From positions 1-34,850 of the forward strand of contig NZ_JAAGLT010000052.1 in the NCBI RefSeq assembly GCF_010548275.1: a stretch of 34,850 nucleotides of DNA. The letters are read 5' to 3'. Each line of letters starts with the position of its first letter. The stretch's first letter is position 1. The notes below the pieces were generated by a model that did not search any database, was not told the DNA's origin, and was given only the letters and a program-made list of their open reading frames with translations. The DNA comes from Streptomyces sp. SID12488. Lineage in GTDB: Bacteria > Actinomycetota > Actinomycetes > Streptomycetales > Streptomycetaceae. This document shows, one piece after another, positions 31,546 to 34,850 of the stretch. The translations under genes were made by a program, and so were the position numbers.

Positions 31546-32550
31546 ATGCGCATCGGAATCCTCGGCCTCGGCCGCATCGGCGCCTTCCACGCCGAGACCC
31601 TCTCCGGTCTCGACGCCGTCGACTCCCTCGTCGTCAGCGACCCGTTCGCGGAGGCCGCGAAGACCGCCGCCGAGCGCTTCGGCGCCCAGGTGGCGGACTC
31701 CCCCGAGGCCCTCCTGGCCGCCGGCGTCGACGGCATCGTGATCGCCGCCGCGACGGACGCCCATCCGGCCCTGATCCTCGCCGCCGTCGAGGCGGGTGTC
31801 CCGGTGTTCTGCGAGAAGCCGGTGGCCCGCACGATGGCCGAGGGCGTCGCGGTGCTCAACGCGGTCAAGGACAGCGGCGTCGAGATCCAGATCGGCTACA
31901 ACCGGCGCTTCGACGCGGGCTTCGTCGCCGCGCGGGCCGCCGTGCAGAGCGGTGAGCTGGGCCCGCTGCACACCGTCCGGTCGACCACGCTGGACCCGGC
32001 GCCGCCGCCGGCCGCGTACATCGCCGCCTCCGGTGGCATCTTCCGGGACTGCTCGGTGCACGACTTCGACATCATCCGCTGGGTGACGGGCCGTGAGGTC
32101 ACCGAGGTGTACGCGGTGGGCGCCAACAAGGGCGCCGACTACATCAAGGCGGCGGGCGACGCCGACACCACCGGCGCGATCCTCACCCTGGACGACGGCA
32201 CGATCGCCGTGGTCTCCAACTCCCGCCACAACGCCCGTGGTTACGACGTCCGCATGGAGATCCACGGCTTCCAGGACAGCATCGCCGTGGGCCTGGAGGA
32301 CAAGCTCCCGCTGCGTTCCGTGGAGCCGGGTGTCACCTTCCCGGCGGGTGTCCCGCACGACTTCTTCATGGACCGCTTCATCCCCGCCTACCGCGCCGAG
32401 CTGACGGCGTTCACGGAGGTCGTCGCGGGCAACCGTAAGTCCCCGTGCACGGTCGCCGAGGCGCTGGAGGCGGGCTGGATCGCGGACGCGTGCACGCTGT
32501 CGCTCCAGGAGCACCGTCCGGTGCGCATCGAGGACGTACGCACGGTCTGA
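31546..32550 (+). CDS. iolG: Inositol 2-dehydrogenase-like Gfo/Idh/MocA oxidoreductase
   Basis: The 334-aa protein has RIGILGLGRIGAFHAETL (NAD-binding GxGxxG at 7-12), the EKP motif at 90-92 with catalytic Lys91, and GGIFRDCSVHDFDIIRWVTG, which supplies Asp168 and His172 expected in inositol dehydrogenases. These enzymes oxidise myo-inositol (or a related cyclitol or sugar) to the 2-keto form with NAD. AAGGAG is 11 nt before the ATG. The 83-bp gap from the SDR gene holds a long pyrimidine-rich tract. The gene symbol is by family resemblance; no other iol enzymes are in the window, so the true substrate may differ. Confidence 0.82.
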   Translation: MRIGILGLGRIGAFHAETLSGLDAVDSLVVSDPFAEAAKTAAERFGAQVADSPEALLAAGVDGIVIAAATDAHPALILAAVEAGVPVFCEKPVARTMAEGVAVLNAVKDSGVEIQIGYNRRFDAGFVAARAAVQSGELGPLHTVRSTTLDPAPPPAAYIAASGGIFRDCSVHDFDIIRWVTGREVTEVYAVGANKGADYIKAAGDADTTGAILTLDDGTIAVVSNSRHNARGYDVRMEIHGFQDSIAVGLEDKLPLRSVEPGVTFPAGVPHDFFMDRFIPAYRAELTAFTEVVAGNRKSPCTVAEALEAGWIADACTLSLQEHRPVRIEDVRTV

Positions 32551-32569
32551 GCAGGCCCAGTCGGATGGC

Positions 32570-32607
32570 CGGCCCGCGCTGTCAACTCACCTGTACAGCG
32601 CGGGCCG
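32570..32607. terminator. Perfect 13-bp hairpin between convergent dehydrogenase genes
   Basis: CGGCCCGCGCTGT (32570-32582) pairs with ACAGCGCGGGCCG (32595-32607) over a 12-nt loop. It includes the last codons of the gene ending at 32587 and can stop transcription from both sides. Confidence 0.8.
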
Positions 32608-33606
32608 TTCGACGAGTTCCACCTCGACGCGCCGGCCCTCGGTCCGCGCGCGTACGCCGGCCTCACAGACCGCGGCCACCGCGTAACCGTCCCAGACACC
32701 GGGCCCGGTGACCTCGCCACGCCGGGTGGCGTCGACCCATGCCTGGACCTCACGGTCGTATGCGTCCTCGAACCGCTCGATGAAGTCCTGGGCGATGCTT
32801 CCGCCCCAGTGCCCGGCCGAGTTGACGACCATGCCATGACCGTCGCCGATCCGCGCGGTCCCGCGTTCGCAGACCACCTCGGCCTGCACCTGGTACCCGA
32901 AGCCGCAGTTGACGTTGATCTCGACGTCGACGATCGCCCCTCCGTCTGTCTGCATCACGACGAACTGCGGGTCCTGAAGCCCCTCCGGCGCGTTACCCGA
33001 CGGCCTCGGACACAGGACAGTGATCGCGGTGATCTCCTGTCCGAGGAGCCACCGGGTCACGTCCATCTCGTGCACCACGGAGTCGTTGATGTGCATCGCG
33101 CTGGTCCACCAGGGCGGGGAGGCCACGTTGCGATGCCGGTTGTGCAGCATCAGCGGTCGGCCCAACCGGCCCGTGTCGAGCAGCGACTTGAGCTTCAGGT
33201 ACTCGACGTCGTACCGCCGCATGAACCCGACCTGGACGAGGCGGCGCCCCAGCCTCTGCTCGGCCGCCAGCACTCGCAGCGCGGAAGCCGCGTCGGGCGT
33301 GAGCGGCTTCTCGCACAGGACCGGCAGCTCCCGCTCGAACGCCGCGAGCAGGGCCGCCTCGTGAGCGGCCCCGGGCGAGGCGATGAGTACAGCGTCGACG
33401 CCGGGCGAGGCCATGGCGGCGACCGGGTCGGTGTACTTCCTGCAGCCATCGATCCCGGCCGCGACCTGCTCGGCCCGCCCGGCGTCGACGTCCGCGACGG
33501 CGACCACCCGGGCACCGCTGGTGACTTCCTGAATACGACGCACGTGATCGGCACCCATTTTGCCGGTGCCGATCACGGCGACGCCGAGTGTGTCGTGGCT
33601 CTTCAC
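32587..33606 (-). CDS. Gfo/Idh/MocA family oxidoreductase
   Basis: The 339-aa protein has VAVIGTGKMGADHVRRI (NAD site), LCEKPLTPDAASAL (catalytic EKP) and MHINDSVVHEMDVTRWLLG (Asp/His pair), which resembles inositol or sugar dehydrogenases but is clearly a different paralogue from the gene at 31546. The GTG at 33606 gives MKSHDTLGVAVIG; AAGGGG lies about 12 nt upstream. It is convergent with the 31546 gene and on the same strand as the truncated sugar isomerase and ABC ATPase at the right end, so it was probably the tail of that transport/catabolic unit. Substrate unknown. Confidence 0.9.
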   Translation of the reverse strand: MKSHDTLGVAVIGTGKMGADHVRRIQEVTSGARVVAVADVDAGRAEQVAAGIDGCRKYTDPVAAMASPGVDAVLIASPGAAHEAALLAAFERELPVLCEKPLTPDAASALRVLAAEQRLGRRLVQVGFMRRYDVEYLKLKSLLDTGRLGRPLMLHNRHRNVASPPWWTSAMHINDSVVHEMDVTRWLLGQEITAITVLCPRPSGNAPEGLQDPQFVVMQTDGGAIVDVEINVNCGFGYQVQAEVVCERGTARIGDGHGMVVNSAGHWGGSIAQDFIERFEDAYDREVQAWVDATRRGEVTGPGVWDGYAVAAVCEAGVRARTEGRRVEVELVERPALYR

Positions 33607-33649
33607 GAGACCGGTGCCCCTTTTCGACTTGGGGCGAGGGCTCCGACTC

Positions 33650-33677
33650 AGGGGCGCGGGGAACTGCGCGACAAGCC
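33650..33677. repeat. Dispersed Streptomyces intergenic repeat, copy 2
   Basis: It matches 7746-7773 with one difference over 28 bp. It sits just upstream of the Gfo/Idh/MocA gene and at the edge of the gene-free scar region. Confidence 0.7.
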
Positions 33678-34276
33678 ACACTCAACCCGCGCCCGACGAA
33701 CCACCCATGAACTACCTGTGTCTACGCTCCGCAGGAGCGAAGGAACTGCCGAGTCCGCACAGCGATCGGCAACGGCCTTTCCGGCTCGCAGGGATACCTG
33801 TCCTGCTCGACAATCGCGAACAGATCCACCCCGAGCCCCTTGCCGCAGCCAACACGAGCCCCAACTCCGGTAACCCAGAGAGAGGTTCACACATGACCGT
33901 TCCTGTGGACTGAGCGGGCTTGAGCCTGTTCAGCCGCGCGCCCCGAACGGTCTTGGGCGAGCTGGTCCCCGGCGTACTCGACCCCGGGTGGCGACACGCA
34001 TCGTGTGCGTGGTCCGGGCCCGGGAGGCCCCCGCGGCCGGAGGCCGCTGTTGGATACAGCCCTCACGACCTGGCCAGATGGGTACGGCCAGAGGCGACGG
34101 GGAGGCCCTGAACCATCACTCTGGTGGAGCAGGGGCCCCGCATGCTGACGCCGTACCTGGCGTCCCAGATCGCACGATCACATTAGCCCGAACGGCCCAG
34201 GCCGCCGCAAGCCCGGAAGCCGCCCCTCACACGATCGAGTTAATCCGCCCTCGGCGGTCCTGTCGTCCCGCCGGAA
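33678..34276. other. Gene-free, hairpin-rich interval, possible rearrangement scar
   Basis: No reading frame here looks real. An AGAGAGG followed by ATGACC at 33894 starts an ORF that stops after six codons. Short hairpins are frequent between 34030 and 34160 (for example GCGGCC/GGCCGC at 34033-34047). The interval ends exactly where the isomerase gene is cut off. It may be a decayed mobile element or a deletion junction; I recognise no transposase. Confidence 0.4.
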
Positions 34277-34618
34277 CTAGGGGATGACGACCAGGTGCTT
34301 CGCGTCCATGGCCTGGGTGAGCGCGGCGACCTGGCTGACGTGCTCCCAGGTCGACTCCCACTCGGACGGGCCCCGGTGCAGGCCGGTGAAGACGGTACCG
34401 GCCGACACCTTCAGGTCACGCTTGGCGATCTCGTCCGTCAGACGGGCCGGGTCGGTCGGCAGATAGCCGTACGGCCCCAGTTCGATCCAGGGGTAGCCGG
34501 CCTCGGAGACCTCGTCCAGGAAGCGTTCCCACGGCACCTGCACCGGGTCGTCGGGGAACCGGACACCCCAGGAGTCCGGCGCCGAGCCGACCCTGATGCG
34601 GTCGAACGGAGTCGTCAT
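34277..34618 (-). pseudogene. Truncated sugar phosphate isomerase/epimerase
   Basis: The 113-aa product begins like xylose-isomerase-type TIM barrels of the sugar phosphate isomerase/epimerase (IolE/IolH-like) group: IRVGSAPDSWGVRFPDDP, GYPWIELGPYGYLPTD, RDLKVSAGTVF. It stops after AKHLVVIP, at the third or so strand. Full-length members have nearly 300 residues, so about 60 % and all later metal ligands are missing. The ATG overlaps the stop of the ABC ATPase gene by 4 bp (ATGA), showing an originally coupled operon. It is almost certainly non-functional. Confidence 0.8.
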
Positions 34619-34850
34619 GCCGTCGTCCCCTTCGAGGGGGTCGCGACGGGTGCCTGAAGGTCTTCGGCTTCGGGGAGTCCTTCGACGTCGACGCCGCGGA
34701 CTTGGGCCAACTCGTGTTTGAGGGCTGCGAGTTCGGCGCCGCCGGCCATGTGGTTGGTGAGTTCTTCGAGGGTGACCTCGCTGCGGGCGGCGGAGAGTTC
34801 CATGGTGCCCAGGCGCAGGACGCTGAAGTGGTCGCCGACCATGTAGGCGT
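34615..34850 (-). CDS. Sugar ABC transporter ATP-binding protein, C-terminal end (partial)
   Basis: The frame is open to the right edge. The visible end, MVGDHFSVLRLGTMELSAA followed by EVTLEELTNHMAGGAELAAL, matches the C-terminus of ABC ATPases of carbohydrate importers (RbsA/XylG-like): NHMAGGAEL is typical. It energises sugar or cyclitol uptake at the membrane. The Walker motifs lie outside the window. It is translationally coupled (ATGA) to the truncated isomerase gene. Confidence 0.85.
   Translation of the reverse strand, partial: AYMVGDHFSVLRLGTMELSAARSEVTLEELTNHMAGGAELAALKHELAQVRGVDVEGLPEAEDLQAPVATPSKGTTA

Noticed and set aside
34136..34190. Short plus-strand peptide after TGA, reading TITLVEQGPRMLTPYL...
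   Set aside because: It is bounded by stops on both sides, has no start, and is too short to assign to any family.
33920..34287. Plus-strand small frames as a hypothetical protein or transposase remnant
   Set aside because: No recognisable motif, no ribosome site and no homologous feel; only the hairpin density is notable.

Overview
The window is high-GC actinobacterial DNA, almost certainly from a Streptomyces chromosome. The evidence is the strong third-position G/C bias, frequent GTG starts, LuxR-type (LAL) regulators, an Excalibur protein, a single tRNA-Pro, Tat and Sec secretion signals, and copies of intergenic strings common in Streptomyces genomes. No rRNA, CRISPR array, prophage or intact insertion sequence was found. 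The content is accessory: secreted enzymes, regulators and small catabolic operons.

Layout. Positions 1-4742 hold the 3' part of a CHAT-domain (caspase-like) protein, a short decayed copy of its C-terminus, a LuxR-type ATPase regulator and an astacin-like zinc protease. Positions 4815-8892 form a probable sulfur-scavenging block on the minus strand: two luciferase-like flavin monooxygenases and a glutathionyl-hydroquinone-reductase-like protein. Each unit is preceded by a tiny Cys-containing leader peptide with a SRRHIDL core. Positions 9115-11563 carry an acyl-CoA dehydrogenase-like gene and a thioester-reductase-like gene, whose 3' end runs into an antisense, truncated ECF sigma factor. Positions 11884-14546 encode a two-subunit xanthine-oxidase-type molybdenum hydroxylase whose large subunit carries a Tat signal. 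Next come a secreted sedolisin (S53), a large LAL regulator and tRNA-Pro(GGG).

Positions 19804-22147 encode an Excalibur protein, a necrosis-inducing (NPP1/NLP) protein and a YceI protein. Positions 22207-27938 are a clear hydroxyquinol operon: FAD phenol hydroxylase, hydroxyquinol 1,2-dioxygenase and maleylacetate reductase. It is divergent from an AcoR-like regulator with a degenerate AAA domain, and a 23-bp dyad (26049-26071) lies between them. Positions 28290-33606 hold a LacI regulator, a 12-bp palindromic operator candidate, and a divergent PhyH dioxygenase / SDR / inositol-dehydrogenase-like operon, followed by a convergent second Gfo/Idh/MocA gene. The right end has about 600 bp of gene-free DNA, a truncated sugar isomerase and the end of a sugar ABC transporter ATPase, which look like a deletion or insertion scar in a cyclitol/sugar locus.

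The best candidates for something unusual are the doubled cysteine-type attenuators with a GST-fold protein lacking the expected catalytic Cys, the enhancer-binding-protein-like regulator with altered ATPase motifs, and the two rearrangement junctions (about 11250 and 34277).
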